From Lotus japonicus (taxonomy: Eukaryota; Streptophyta; Magnoliopsida; Fabales; Fabaceae), in assembly GCF_012489685.1 (NCBI RefSeq), contig NC_080043.1, forward strand, positions 67,883,920-67,947,919: DNA of 64,000 bases. Reading direction: 5' to 3'. The notes below the pieces were generated by a model. The model did not search any database and was not told the origin of the DNA. It saw nothing but the letters and a program-made list of their open reading frames with translations. Positions 43,131-55,052 of this stretch are shown here, one piece after another. The position numbers were made by a program, and so were the translations under genes. The first letter of the stretch is position 1, and every line of letters starts with the position of its first letter.

Positions 43131-44330
43131 GAAAGGTTTTGACCACACGTACTCTTGAATCTCTTTCAAGATTTAATTGTAGTATAGTAAAGGGATTTAT
43201 CGTCCTCAGGGAATTAGAAATACAAATGTCGTTCTTTAGCAAAATTGCTTTAAGCAATGAGTTCGGATTTTGTTTAGAGATTGTTTTTAACTAGTAACTA
43301 ATAGCACATGTAAAAGTGAATTGAGAGTTTAAATGAATTGAAAACAATTAGAGAAAATTGTTGGAATTGTTTGTCACCGATTAACTCAAATGCAAATAAA
43401 CCTTGCCCTATGGTTAGTTTCATCACATCGTGTCTTATCTTACTACACGGTTTCCCAGTGTGAAGATTATCATTTCACTGAATTAACCCTCAATCTATTG
43501 ATTGATTAACAATGAAAAAATCATTAAGCATAGATGTTGGATTGACTAATGATCTAATCCTATCTATAGATTTAAATTAATTAGATGATATCAACCTAGA
43601 TCAAATTCAAATAGCTAGTTCTCACTATACTATCAAACCTAAACTCATGTTTTAGGTGATCAAATTAAAACAAGCACTAAGCACAAGGTGTATCATTAAA
43701 ACCATGGATGGAAACAAAGATTTCTATATAAAAATCAAAGTGAATACATCAAAGTCAAAAGGCTAAAACAAATCCCAACCAGAAAAACTTAGCTATCCAT
43801 AAACATGGATCCTAAATAGGCTTACATAGAGAAGTAAGGAGGATTGATGATTCGTGTCGTCCTCAGCGTGTCTCCAGCCCGATGGAAGGTATTGGAACCC
43901 TAAACACATCAGATTCATGCTTTTTATAACTCTGGCAGTCTAAGGTTTGCTCAAGCGAACCTTTCTTCAAGCTGAAGTAGTTTGGACCGCCTTATGTTGG
44001 CTCAAGAGAACTTGAGTTCGCTCATGCGAACTATATTGAAAAACTTACTTTAAAATGGCTGCTTGAGCTAATTTTGGGCGAAGTTCTTTCCTTTGCTTTT
44101 TTCATGTTCTTTTTTCCGTTCACTCAAGCTAACTTTGAGCCAACTTCCTCAATATCTTTTCTTTCTCAAGAACCAAGCCTTTTTCAAGTGATCATCTCAC
44201 TCCTACATCAAAATTTAGGATTTAATACTTAAATTCTATACTAAACCTTCATCAAACTAAACCTTTCTAATTGAGGGTAAATTTGAAAGCTATTCACAAT
44301 TCTAACTTAGATAAGTGCCAAAAAATGACA
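43131..44330. repeat. Non-coding repeat element with clustered palindromes (copy 3, different motif)
   Basis: It is organised like copies 1 and 2, but its palindromes are of the GTTCGCTCAAGCGAAC type: near 43945, 43996 and 44016, with degraded ones at 44060 and 44125. It opens TTTTGACCACACGTACTC. No protein. Confidence 0.55.
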
Positions 44331-44334
44331 AGAA

Positions 44335-44620
44335 AATTATGTAAATTTGAAACTTATCAGAAACCCTATTTAAAGGACTTCCCTCACACTTGAACAGACA
44401 TCGGTCACAAATTCTTAGCTTATAAATACATTTTTTTTTTTTATATAGTATGTTACATTCTTAACATTTCCTATATTCTTCTAAGACTCGTGGATTTTTC
44501 TCTTTGCGCATTGACTGACTTGAGTGTTGGAGTGTCTTTTGCAGGTACTTCCACTACGCTCGAGGTCAACACCACCACTCTCTCAGGCCAAGCCAAACCG
44601 AGCACAACAAAAGAAGCGAT
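44335..44620 (+). repeat. LTR fragment, Tat/Ogre-like
   Basis: GTTGGAGTGTCTTTTGCAGG followed by TACTTCCACTACGCTCGAGG matches the organisation of the LTR at 13610-14010. No internal region follows. Confidence 0.45.
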
Positions 44621-44889
44621 CCGGAATCTTAGAAAAACGCTGTCTATTTTTTATCTAAAAATTTATGAAATTATAAGAACCATAGACCCTTAATTATTAA
44701 AAAATTAATATATAAGAACCATTAATAAAAAATATTAAGTAATATATGTATATATTAATATATTAAATATAATATTTAATACTTATTGGAGATAATTTAC
44801 TTGTTTAACTATAATTTTTTTACAATTATTTATTGACACACACAAATCATTAAGTGGGTTTGTCTCTCTTAAAACACGCACGCGCACAC

Positions 44890-45300
44890 ACACCTTCACG
44901 CACGTCGCACGCGGGCGCGTAAGCCTCCCTCCTAGCAAGCAAATCTGCAGCATCATTCCCTTCCCGGCGGATCCAAGCAAGACTAATCCTCCAATTCCTA
45001 TCAAGTAGGAATCGAATGTCACGAAGAATCTAACCATCCACATGAAAGCTCAGACCTATACCATCCTCGGAACTGAAGCTAACTCAGCAAAGTTTATCTC
45101 ACATAATACCTGCCTGAATCCACGGCTCCACACGAGATACTACCCCCTGACACAGCGCCTCCACTAAGAACGGGCTCCTCCAACCTCATAGCTCGTAAAA
45201 CCCACCAAGAAGTTTCCATGCTCATCACGGATCAAACCACCATCTCTCATACAACTATCTCGCTTCCTAAAGCTATCATTCGTGCTCAACTTCACGAAGC
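44890..45300 (-). pseudogene. LINE RNase H-like domain fragment B
   Basis: The minus strand gives VKLSTNDSFRKRDSCMRDGG, LIRDEHGNFLVGFTSYEVGG and, in another frame, WIRREGNDAADLLARREAYA. These are the first strand, acidic core and final H/R-x-x-N-x-x-A-D region of the LINE RNase H-like domain. Several frame changes. It is a different, more GC-rich copy than 42195-42740. Confidence 0.75.
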
Positions 45301-45339
45301 TTTATAATTATTAGAAAATGATAAGTTTTAGAATTAGTA

Positions 45340-46106
45340 ATTAATATATTTAATAATATGTAGTGTTATTAATAATTAATTAATATTATTATTAATGTTT
45401 GATTCAAGTCAATTTTTGGTTTTTAAGTTATGTATCTATTATTTGTTAAAATGATTTATGTAATATGACAAATCATTGAATAGTAGGTTATTAAGAATAT
45501 GATAAACATATGTAATGTGATTACATTAATGAAGCTCCATTAAAAATTATCGTACACTAATTTTATTAGTTTTTTTTTGTAATAAACATTTGGTACCAGT
45601 CACCCTTTGGATATACCGACAGATTCGAGATTTAGTCACAATTAAGGCTCCTCATCCCTCTCCCAGAGTATATTGTGTGGGGATCAAACCCCATAGCTCT
45701 TCACACACATTCAGCCTGCGTTGCAAACTGAGCTACCCTCTTCGGTTAATTTTTTAGTATATTAAAGCACTTATTTTATATTTTCTGTTTTTTCTTATAA
45801 AAATTATCTTCAATTTATTTGGTGATTATATGTTTAAATAGTAATGCACTCCCAATATTAAGTAAAATGATAAAAATATATAATTAGAGCTGAATAAGTT
45901 AGTCCGTGTTTGTGTAAAATCATCTGTAAAAGTAAACTGACTTTTATAAAGTGGTATTTATCTCTTGCTTTCATTTTTGACCATCAAAGTAGTGTTTTTA
46001 GTTTAAACTTTATGGGAAGTGTGCTAATGAAAGTTTAATGTCGAAACATATTCTTAGTGACACATATAAAATTTATACTATATATTGCATAATGAGTATT
46101 TAATTA
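45340..46106 (-). mobile_element. Degraded minus-strand Helitron copy, split by a SINE
   Basis: Reverse-complemented, 45840-46106 aligns with 22960-23280 of the Helitron at 21908-23470, and 45430-45582 aligns with its 3' region. No clear termini. Confidence 0.55.
45590..45750 (-). mobile_element. SINE, minus strand
   Basis: On the minus strand box A reads TAGCTCAGTTTGCAACGC (about 45725-45742) and box B GGGTTTGATCCCCAC (about 45680-45694). The tail GGTGACTGGTACCAA runs into poly(A) at about 45573-45581. The flanks TAATTTTATTAG and TAATTTTTTAGT resemble a diverged TSD. The tail motif is shared with the SINEs at 49705 and 53279. Confidence 0.75.
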
Positions 46107-46227
46107 AAATTATGATTTATAAGCTACTTGAACACTTGAACCATAATGCTTTGATGACACTGGAGGGTGGTGGTGACTGTAACAGTGGATTTTATTTTTA
46201 AGTAGCTTATAAATCATAATTTTATCA
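46107..46227. repeat. Short foldback (MITE-like), about 25-bp arms
   Basis: AATTATGATTTATAAGCTAC (about 46108-46127) pairs with GTAGCTTATAAATCATAATT (about 46202-46221). The loop of about 70 bp is non-coding. Confidence 0.7.
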
Positions 46228-46585
46228 GGCCTTATCTAAACTCTATAGACGGCTGAGCTTAAATAATCAATCATTTTAATGGATAAGGGTAAATAACATA
46301 TCAACTTATCCTGTTAGGGTTAATACCAAACCAGTCTTAACTTTATGAAAGTACATCATGCTTTGATGATAGATTTTAAGTATATCAACCGGTGCTATGT
46401 CTCATTCATATTCCCCTTGCTATCAAACAAATACCCGTGCGTTGCACGGGTTTATTTACACTATTTTTCTAATATAGTATAAAAATTATTATAGGGTAAC
46501 TAAATATGTTTTGTATTAGCATTAAATTAATTTTAAAAACCTTGGTTGTAACCTATTCTATTGATTTGAGTTCTCTGTTTTTAGG
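46228..46585. other. Spacer with a Helitron-type hairpin
   Basis: ACCCGTGC-GTT-GCACGGGT at about 46433-46451 is the hairpin type found at Helitron 3' ends, but no CTAG follows at the expected distance on either strand. Confidence 0.4.
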
Positions 46586-46739
46586 TGTGTTGCACGAGTT
46601 TGTTTTAAATCTATTATTTGTACAAATAATACATGTAATAATATAAAAAAGTTATTGAATAGTAGATAATTTAGAATATAATAAATATATGAAATGTAAT
46701 TATATTGATAAAGTTTAATAAATGATTTATTGTACACTA
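46586..46739 (-). mobile_element. 3' part of the minus-strand Helitron that hosts the array
   Basis: Its reverse complement aligns with 23300-23450 (shared TTTATTAAACTTTATCAATR, TACATTTCATATATTTAT), including a decayed CGTGCAACACAC hairpin. The 5' part lies at 53834-54800, so the sequence between is an insertion. Confidence 0.7.
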
Positions 46740-48463
46740 TCTATATATATATGAAAATAATGTTTCCTTCTAGAAGCCTATGCCACATGGCACCCCCAAA
46801 TTCTTCCAATTTCCCTCCAAGAAAAAAAAAGACATCCCACTTTTTTGTTACAACATATTTCATCTCTCACCTATTTAATTTCATTTATTATTAATAATTC
46901 CTTATCCTATATGATACACTTGAATGTATATTTTTAAATATTATATTTTTGAAAGTTTGTGACAATTCAAGTAATATTACGAAATCTATTTAAAAAAAAT
47001 GATTATTTCGAAATCTTTTTCTCACTTTTTAAATTTTAAATATAAAAATTACTTGAAATTATTTTAAAAATAAATCTAACATTAGTTTTTTTTATTACAA
47101 ATTAAAAAATATAATACACAACAAAAATTGGAATCCTTTGTTTGTTCAACTCCAACAGCAATGTTGATAATAAATATTGAAACTTTTAATTTAAACTATC
47201 ATTATTTCCTAACCTATAATTTATGTCTTTAACATGTTTTTAAAAAATATATTTAAATTTTTTAAAAAATATATTGGAAGGAAATATTATATTAATTTTA
47301 CATTTGAAATTTAACTTTCTTCATTATAATAATTGTTGAAAATCTAATTAATATTATTGGCTGTTGGTTTACTTAGATGAGAAAATGAATGTTTTCAAAT
47401 CAAATAAATATTTTTTTTTCCAGCATCATGATTTTTTGGTAAATTGGAAAATAAGCATCATGTTTTTATTAAGTTTGATTTATTCTTCCGAAATTTTAAT
47501 CTATATTAAACATTTTATCCTTATAATTGTTATAAATGACTCTAATTAATAACTAAAGTCAATGGATATAATTTATTACCTTTTTTAAATTTAAAAATGA
47601 AAAAAAATCAATTTTTTAAGAAATTTTGCCTTTTTTTTGGCTAAAACTTCTACAAATCAAACAAATAATTTATATGTGAGACACACATCATTAATAAACA
47701 TTTCATTACTAAACAAATTTCCAAGGTTTTTTCCATTAGCGGACCTTATTATCCTATTTGATCCAAAAAGTTAGAGCATATTCTGGAATTTTTTCTCCAA
47801 GAAATGGAATATTGCAAAAATCTATATATATGTGAAAATAAGGTTTAGTCTAGAAGATCTATGACACATGGCACCTCCATATTCATCCATTTTCTCTCCA
47901 AGAAAAAAATATTCATTCTACTTTTTTGTCACAACATCCAATCATGACTCACCCTATTTAATATCATTTAATGTAATTCCAATTTTTATGTAACCTTTAT
48001 TTAAAAGTTCAAAAATATTTTAAATCCTTTTTAATTGAATTATCACAACAATTAATGTTTTAATTTTTTAATATTTAATATTTAATTTCGATTTTTTATA
48101 TAACCTTTACTTTGAATTATATTTGAAAACATTACAAATATGATAAGATAAATTAAATTCGAAAATAAAAAATAATAATCACAAATCAGAAAAAATACTT
48201 CTTAATTTAATTTTCAACGTAATTATTATTTTAATTTTTCATCTGTTTCGAAAGTACAGATTTTCAATATTTAATATTGACTTTAATTTCAATTTTTTAT
48301 GTAACCTTTACTAGGAATTTTATTTGAAAATATATCTAATATAATAAAAAAAATTGAATTCGAAAATAGAACAAAAATAATAAAAAATCAGAAAATAAAA
48401 TTAATTTAAATCCTTTTTAATTTAATTTTCAACGTAAATGTTATTTTAATTTTTCAATCTATA
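46740..48463 (+). mobile_element. Two further Helitron 5' ends without their own 3' ends
   Basis: TCTATATATATATGAAAATA at 46740 and TCTATATATATGTGAAAATA at 47821 (preceded by A) are followed by TTCTAGAAGCCTATGCCACA and TAGTCTAGAAGATCTATGAC respectively. This is the same 5' head as units 1 and 2. Neither has a CTAG terminus before the next head. The bodies are AT-rich and non-coding. Confidence 0.65.
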
Positions 48464-48769
48464 TCTATATATATATATGAAAAGAAGGTTTTCTTCTAGA
48501 AGACCTATGCCACATGTCTCCTCTTAAGTAATTCATTTTCCTTCCAAAACAAAAAAATATATTTCCACTTTTTTTGTCACATTAATTGCTAAGTTTACTC
48601 CATGGTAAGTATTTTCAACTTTCTTCCATATTTTTCATACTCCTCTATTTCCTCCCTTTCATTTTTCTGTTTCTCAATTCTTTATTCAATTTCATGATAA
48701 GGAACTTTCACCTTCAATTTTTCTTTCATTTGAAACAACTATAGAGTAAAATAATTTATCAATCGTTTC

Positions 48770-49322
48770 GGTTTTATAATTTAATTACCCAAATTTTTTT
48801 TTTCAAATCCGATCCAATTTTTATCGGTTTGGATTGGATTGGATTTCAGTTTTTCAAAGAAAGTAAAAATCTTGAAATACATAACAAAATAGAAAATAAA
48901 ATCATAAAACAAGAAGCACTGTAAAAGTTACAGAGACAAGATATCATGCTTAACACTAACATCAATACTGTAAGAAATAAATTATGTACGCACTGATATG
49001 TTTCACTTTCGCTGAATGAAAAGAAGACATATGTCTCCTAACTTGGAAAATGTTAAACACATTACTGTAAAGGTTTGGGTATACATGGAATAAAATATTA
49101 TAAGTATGGTTAAATGGGTAATTATGTATGTCAAAATTTAAATAAATAAATACTTTCAGTTTGGTTTGGATCGGTACGATTTAGAACATGGGAACTGAAA
49201 ACCAATCCGATCCATTAGCGTAAGTATTGGTTTTTGCTATTTTCGGTTTTTCAGTTTTTGGTTTTTTTGAATCGATTTGAGCGGTTTTAATTGGTTTGGT
49301 TCGGTTATGAACATCCCTATTT
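48770..49322. mobile_element. hAT-like fragment inside Helitron unit 1 (copy at 52344-52896)
   Basis: The right end on the minus strand reads TAGGGATGTTCATAACCGAA, like hAT termini. Both sides are rich in GGTTTGGAT and CCAATCCGATCC in opposite orientations. The left terminus is not clear. Confidence 0.5.
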
Positions 49323-49704
49323 CATGATCCTATTATTTACTTATTCATCCATTTTTTATTCACCATCATATATTGTTTCACCCTTTTTTAAATCATGAAG
49401 GGGAAAGACGAACATCCTTCAATTTATCTGCTTGGATTGATAAAATGAATTTTTCCTCCATCGTCCCTGGTAGGCGGTGGTTACCAAAGGTATGATCGAA
49501 GAGCCAATGACAAAAAAGAGGAACGAGTTCAAACTTAAAAGTAATAGTCACATGAGAGTTTATTCAAAAATAAGAGAAGCCTCTGGATCTAAATAATTTT
49601 CGTAAATTATCTATTATTTTGGTTTATTTAATCTGACAATTTTCTCCTATGATTTGATTTGAGTTTTATTAGAAGTAGGGTTTCATTTTGTTGTTACATT
49701 TTTT

Positions 49705-49865
49705 TTTTGTCCTTTGGCCACCAGTCACCACAGGGGAAATGAGCCCCACGTGACTAATCTGGCTCGGGATACGGTAGTAATGTCCCTGACCACAAATGTA
49801 TTATATTTTCCCTTACAGGGGATCGAACCCGGACCAGAAGCCTAAGCGAAATCCCTTAAGGAAAT
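49705..49865 (-). mobile_element. SINE inside Helitron unit 1 (minus strand)
   Basis: Minus-strand box B GGTCCGGGTTCGATCCCC lies near 49818-49835, and the tail GGTGACTGGTGGCCAAAGGA leads into poly(A) at 49698-49708. Box A is weak (GGATTTCGCTTAGGCTTC). It has the same tail module as the SINE at 45590. Confidence 0.65.
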
Positions 49866-51308
49866 GCACATTCACCAAACATTTTGAATCAAAATATATA
49901 TATTATTATTAGTGTTATTGCTATTATAAATAGAAACATTGATATGAAAAATAATCAATCAAATATTAATAATTAAACATGTATAAAAAAATTAAAATAC
50001 TGATTTAATACATATATAAAAATTTGAGTGAATTTAAGTCTTATAATTTAAAATATTTAATTTTTTTCATATTTAAATAATTAAAAATTTATAAGTAAAA
50101 AGTTGTGGTAGATTAATACATAATTATCACTATTAAGAACATATAGTTGAAACAATTGTTAAAATATATTTACTAAAAAGATACAAAACATAATATTACA
50201 TGAAATTTAAATTGTAAATAACAAAAGTCACCCGTGCAGGGCACGGGTAATCCCGCTAGTATATATATGAAAAGAAGGTTTTCTTCTCTAAGACTTATGC
50301 CACATGTCTCCTCTTAAGTAATTCATTTTCCTTCCAAAACAAAAAAATATATTTCCACTTTTTTTTGTCACATTTATTGCTAAGTTTAATATAGGTAAAA
50401 TCTTTATTAAGAATAAAACATAAGTAATACTTATAAAAACTATCAAAGTAAGGATATAATTCCAAATAATATTATTTTCTGCCCCTCCATATTTTCGAAA
50501 ACATGATACAATACATGAGCATCTCTAAACCTATTTCATTTCATCCATTATTAAAAATTCATAATTAGATTAAAACTTTTTGAAAATAATCAATTCTGAT
50601 TAAAAAAATTTAATTTTTATTTTCCCTGAAATTATTTTTAAGATAAATCAAATATTTTAAAAAAATATTACAAATTTGAAAATACGATTCATAAAAATAA
50701 TTGCAATCCCTTTTTTTTAATTAACAATATTCTAAATAGTTATAATAAATATTCGTAATTATTTCAAATAGAAATAAGTATTGGATCTTTTAATTTTTAT
50801 TTTTCTAAAATTCATTTATTTGTTTTTCTTTAATATTATGGTTAAAATGATTTTAAAATATAAATTATTTTTTTTGAAATTCGAATTTCCTTTACTATGG
50901 TAATCGTTTAAAATCTAATTATTACTAGATTAGTTGTAAAATGAGTGTGATGAGCAAATAATTTTTTGAAAATAAAATAAATATATTTTAAAAAAAATTT
51001 TAGCATCATTTTTCTTTTTTTTATTTTTCAAAAATTTGGCAATTGAATAAATATTCCTATTTTAGATACTACAATTTTGATTTCTTATAATTGAAATTAA
51101 TGGCTCTAATTAATTCCTACAATTAATGAGTATAATTAATTGTCTTTTGAAATTCAATTTTTAAAAACCTTGATGCTCAAGAATTGATAATTTATTGGAA
51201 CAATGAAATAATTTGTAAGAAATAACGAAAAAATTTAATTAAATTAGACAAGATTAATTAAAGAATTGAAATTTCAAAAATGAAATATTCCACATTTTCG
51301 AAATTAAA

Positions 51309-52330
51309 TTGATATAATTTAATTAATGAATCCTTAGAACATTTAATACAAATAATTTTGTTGATATGTTTAATTTCTGATTAATTTTTCACTGACCAAT
51401 AATGAATATTTTATTTTAGGAAAAAATTAAGCATAAATAAATCAAAATATTTCAGCATCATTTTGTGCATACCTCCTCGAAAACAAGGTAAGGACTTTCA
51501 TTTTCCTCCATTTCCTATTCAACTTATACTTCTTCCTCCCATCTTTGGAATTTCTTATGAAAAAAACCCATCATGTTTTTCTCTCTGCTCCATGGTAAGT
51601 ATTTTCAACTTTCTTCCATATTTTTCATACTCCTCTCTTTCCTCCCTTTCATTTTTCTGTTTCTCAATTCTTTATTCAATTTCATGTTAAGCAACTTTCA
51701 CCTTCAATTTTTCTTTCATTTGAAACAATTATAGAGAAAAATAATTTATCAATCATGTGTTAGGTAATGCTTTAATTTTATATTAATGCAAAAATAATTA
51801 ATTTTGCTATACATGTGCATTGGTTAGAGAATTCATTTGCTCTTTTGAGACATTTCTCACATTATTTATTTAATCTATAACATTTTGATATAATTTAATT
51901 AATGAATCCTTAGAACATTTAATACAAATAATTTTGTTGATATGTTTAATTTCTGATTAATTTTTCATTGACCAATAATGAGTATTTTCTTTTAGGAAAA
52001 AATTAAACATTAATAAATCAAAATATTTCAGCATCCTTTTGTGCATACCTCCTCGAAAACAAGGCAAGGACTTTCATTTTCCTCCATTTCCTATTCATCT
52101 TATACTTCTTCCTCCCATCTTTGAAATTTCTTATGAAAAAAACCCATCCTGTTTTTTTCTCCGTTCGTCTACTCCATGGTAAGTATTTTCAACTTTCTTC
52201 CATATTTTTCATACTCCTCTATTTCCTCCCTTTCATTTTTCTGTTTCTCAATTCTTTATTCAATTTCATGATAAGGAACTTTCACCTTCAATTTTTCTTT
52301 CATTTGAAACAACTATAGAGAAAAATAATT
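51309..52330 (+). repeat. Internal tandem duplication in Helitron unit 2
   Basis: The text from TGATATAATTTAATTAATGA through CTCCATGGTAAGTATTTTCA to about CAACTTTATAGAG-type ends occurs at 51309-51740 and again at 51890-52330, a period of about 580 bp. Confidence 0.8.
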
Positions 52331-52343
52331 TATCAATCGTTTC

Positions 52344-52896
52344 GGTTTTATAATTTAATTACCCAAATTTTTTTTTTCAAATCCGATCCAATTTTTATCG
52401 GTTTGGATTAGATTGGATTTCAGTTTTTCAAAGAAAGTAAAAATCTTGAAATACATAACAAAATAGAAAATAAAATCATAAAACAAGAAGCACTGTAAAA
52501 GTTACAGAGACAAGATATCATGCTTAACACTAACATCAATACTGTAAGAAATGAATTATGTACGCACTGATATGTTTCACTTTCGCTGAATGAAAAGAAG
52601 ACATATGTCTCCTAACTTGGAAAATGTTAAACACATTACTGTAAAGGTTTGGGTATACATGGAATAAAATATTATAAGTATGGTTAAATGGGTAATTATG
52701 TATGTCAAAATTTAAATAAATAAATACTTTCAGTTTGGTTTGGATCGGTACGATTTAGAACATGGGAACTGAAAACCAATCCGATCCATTAGCGTAAATA
52801 TTGGTTTTTGCTATTTTCGGTTTTTCAGTTTTTGGTTTTTTTGGATCGATTTGAGCGGTTTTAATTGGTTTGGTTCGGTTATGAACACCCCTATTT
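52344..52896. mobile_element. hAT-like fragment inside Helitron unit 2
   Basis: A near-identical copy of 48770-49322, carried along by duplication of the Helitron body. Confidence 0.5.
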
Positions 52897-53278
52897 CATG
52901 ATCCTATTATTTACTTATTCATCCATTTTTTATTCACCATCATATATTGTTTCACCCCTTTTTTAAATCATGAAGGGGAAAGACGAACATCCTTCAATTT
53001 ATCTGCTTGGATTGATAAAATGAATTTTTCCTCCATTGTCCCTGGTAGGCGGTGGTTACCAAAGGTATGATCGAAGAGCCAAGGACAAAAAAGAGGAACG
53101 AGTTCAAACTTAAAAGTAATAGTCACATGAGAGTTTATTCAAAAATAAGAGAAGCCTCTGGATCTAAATAATTTTCGTAAATTATCTATTATTTTGGTTT
53201 ATTTAATCTGGCGATTTTCTCCTATGATTTGATTTGAGTTTTATTAGAAGTGGGGTTTCATTTTTTTGTTACATTTTT

Positions 53279-53439
53279 TTTTGTCCTTTGGCCACCAGTC
53301 ACCACGGGGGAAAAGAGCCCCACGTGACTAATCTGGCTCGTGATACGGTAGTAATGTCCCTGACCACAAGTGTATTATATTTTCCCTTAGAGGGGATCGA
53401 ACTCGGACCAGAAGCCTAGGCGAAATCCCTTAAGGAAAT
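53279..53439 (-). mobile_element. SINE inside Helitron unit 2 (minus strand)
   Basis: A duplicate of 49705-49865 with a few substitutions, at the corresponding position of the second Helitron unit. Confidence 0.65.
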
Positions 53440-53833
53440 GCACATTCACCAAACATTTTGAATCAAAATATATATATTATTATTAGTGTTATTGCTATTA
53501 TAAATAGAAACATTGATATGAAAAATAATCAATCAAATATTAATAATTAAACATGTATAAAAAAATTAAAATACTGATTTAATGCATATATAAAAATTTG
53601 AGTGAATTTAAGTCTTATAATTTAAAATATTTACTTTTTTTCATATTTAAATAATTAAAAATTTATAAGTAAAAAGTTGTGGTAGATTAATACATAATTA
53701 TCACTATTAAGAACATATAGTTGAAACAATTGTTAAAATATATTTACTAAAAAGATACAAAACATAATATTACATGAAATTTAAATTGTAAATAACAAAA
53801 GTCACCCGTGCAGGGCACGGGTAATCCCGCTAG

Positions 53834-54800
53834 TTTTTTAGAAAAGCATGTTTTACGTTGCTTAGTATAAATCATTTTCAACTCATTTAGTGATCATATT
53901 TTTTGATAGTAGTACCTCTCTATAATAAGTAAAAGGAGGGGAATATATAATTAAAGTTAAATGACTTGGTATGTATTTTGTGTAAACTTTTTTATGAAAG
54001 TAAAAAGACTTTTATAAAATGGTGTATATGTACTGTTTTCATGTTTTGGCCTTGAAAGCAGTGTTTATGGTTCAAATTTTGTGGGACGTGTGAGATTAAA
54101 AGTCTAATGCCGAAACATATTCTTTGTGACATATATAAAAAATTATATTATTTATTATACAATGAGTATTTAATTAGTTAATATGCAGTTTGCAAAAGCA
54201 TGTATTTTAATTTAGTTAGTTGATAAATGAATTAAGATAATAATTTATCTCATTCAATATAAAATTTTATAGTTTTGTAGACAATAAATAATTATAAAAG
54301 CATCATAAGCGAAATTTACTAACACAAATCGATCTACCTGATCTATGCATATTCTAGTGGTTAAAATTAACTCTTTAAACCCCTAAATATTGATCCTTAA
54401 GGACCGAACACTATAAGAGACATTTGAATTTCATCACACGCAAGTAGAACATGATTTTCTCATTAGAGGAGACATGTGGTTAAAAAAAGTAACACAAATC
54501 GTAATTAAACTATTTAGATAAATAATTTTAATTAAATTATTGTATTAATTTTTATAATTATAACATGATATGCATGATATGATGTCATATATATATATAT
54601 ATATATCCTAATTTAGTTTTTAATATATTTATTATCATATATTAATTTAAATAGAAAAATTACTCTATGATAATTTTAACTATCAAGAATTATATAACAA
54701 TAAAGTATAAAAATAACAATATTAAGAAGAATCATTAAATGATAACAATATGCATTTAATGTAAAAACTCAAGTGAGCTTTACATATATATATATATAGA
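53834..54800 (-). mobile_element. 5' part of the minus-strand Helitron that hosts the array
   Basis: The minus-strand 5' end A|TCTATATATATATATATATG starts at 54800 and is followed by TAAAGCTCACTTGAGTTTTT, identical in layout to 21908. Alignment with 21908-23290 continues down to about 53834 and resumes at 46739. Confidence 0.8.
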
Positions 54801-55052
54801 TTGATTATTGTTATTATTATTACTTTAGATAATGTTAATTTTTATTTCCAAATATGATATACATAATTTTTTTTTACAATTAGTAAAGAATATGTTAAAT
54901 ACTATAGATGTTATTAATAACTAGTTAATATTGTTTTAATGTATAGATCAATTGATTTTCACCCACACTCCTAGTTTGTAGTTTTATAAAGAACCAATGA
55001 GAATAGTTCTATCTAAAAATTGTTGTAATAATTTATCCTTGCTCTTACAAAA
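54801..55052. other. Upstream region of protease copy 2
   Basis: TTTTATAAAGAACCAATGAG near 54982 parallels the TATA/leader of copy 1 (TCTTATAAATTGCC). Confidence 0.5.

Larger units (their letters stand above)
48464..50259 (+). mobile_element. Helitron unit 1 (1.8 kb), head-to-tail with unit 2
   Basis: 5' TC at 48464. The 3' hairpin ACCCGTGC-AGG-GCACGGGT is at 50230-50248 and CTAG at 50256-50259. Positions 48597-50259 are collinear, with no net length change, with 52171-53833 of unit 2. Positions 48470-48597 match 50262-50388. Unit 1 therefore equals unit 2 minus an internal 1.8 kb block. No Rep/helicase gene, so it is non-autonomous. Confidence 0.88.
50260..53833 (+). mobile_element. Helitron unit 2 (3.6 kb)
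   Basis: It starts TATATATATGAAAAGAAGG directly after the CTAG of unit 1 and ends at its own hairpin and CTAG at 53830-53833. It contains the full body, including an internal duplication (51309-51740 and 51890-52330), a hAT fragment and a SINE. No rolling-circle replicase is encoded. Confidence 0.88.
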
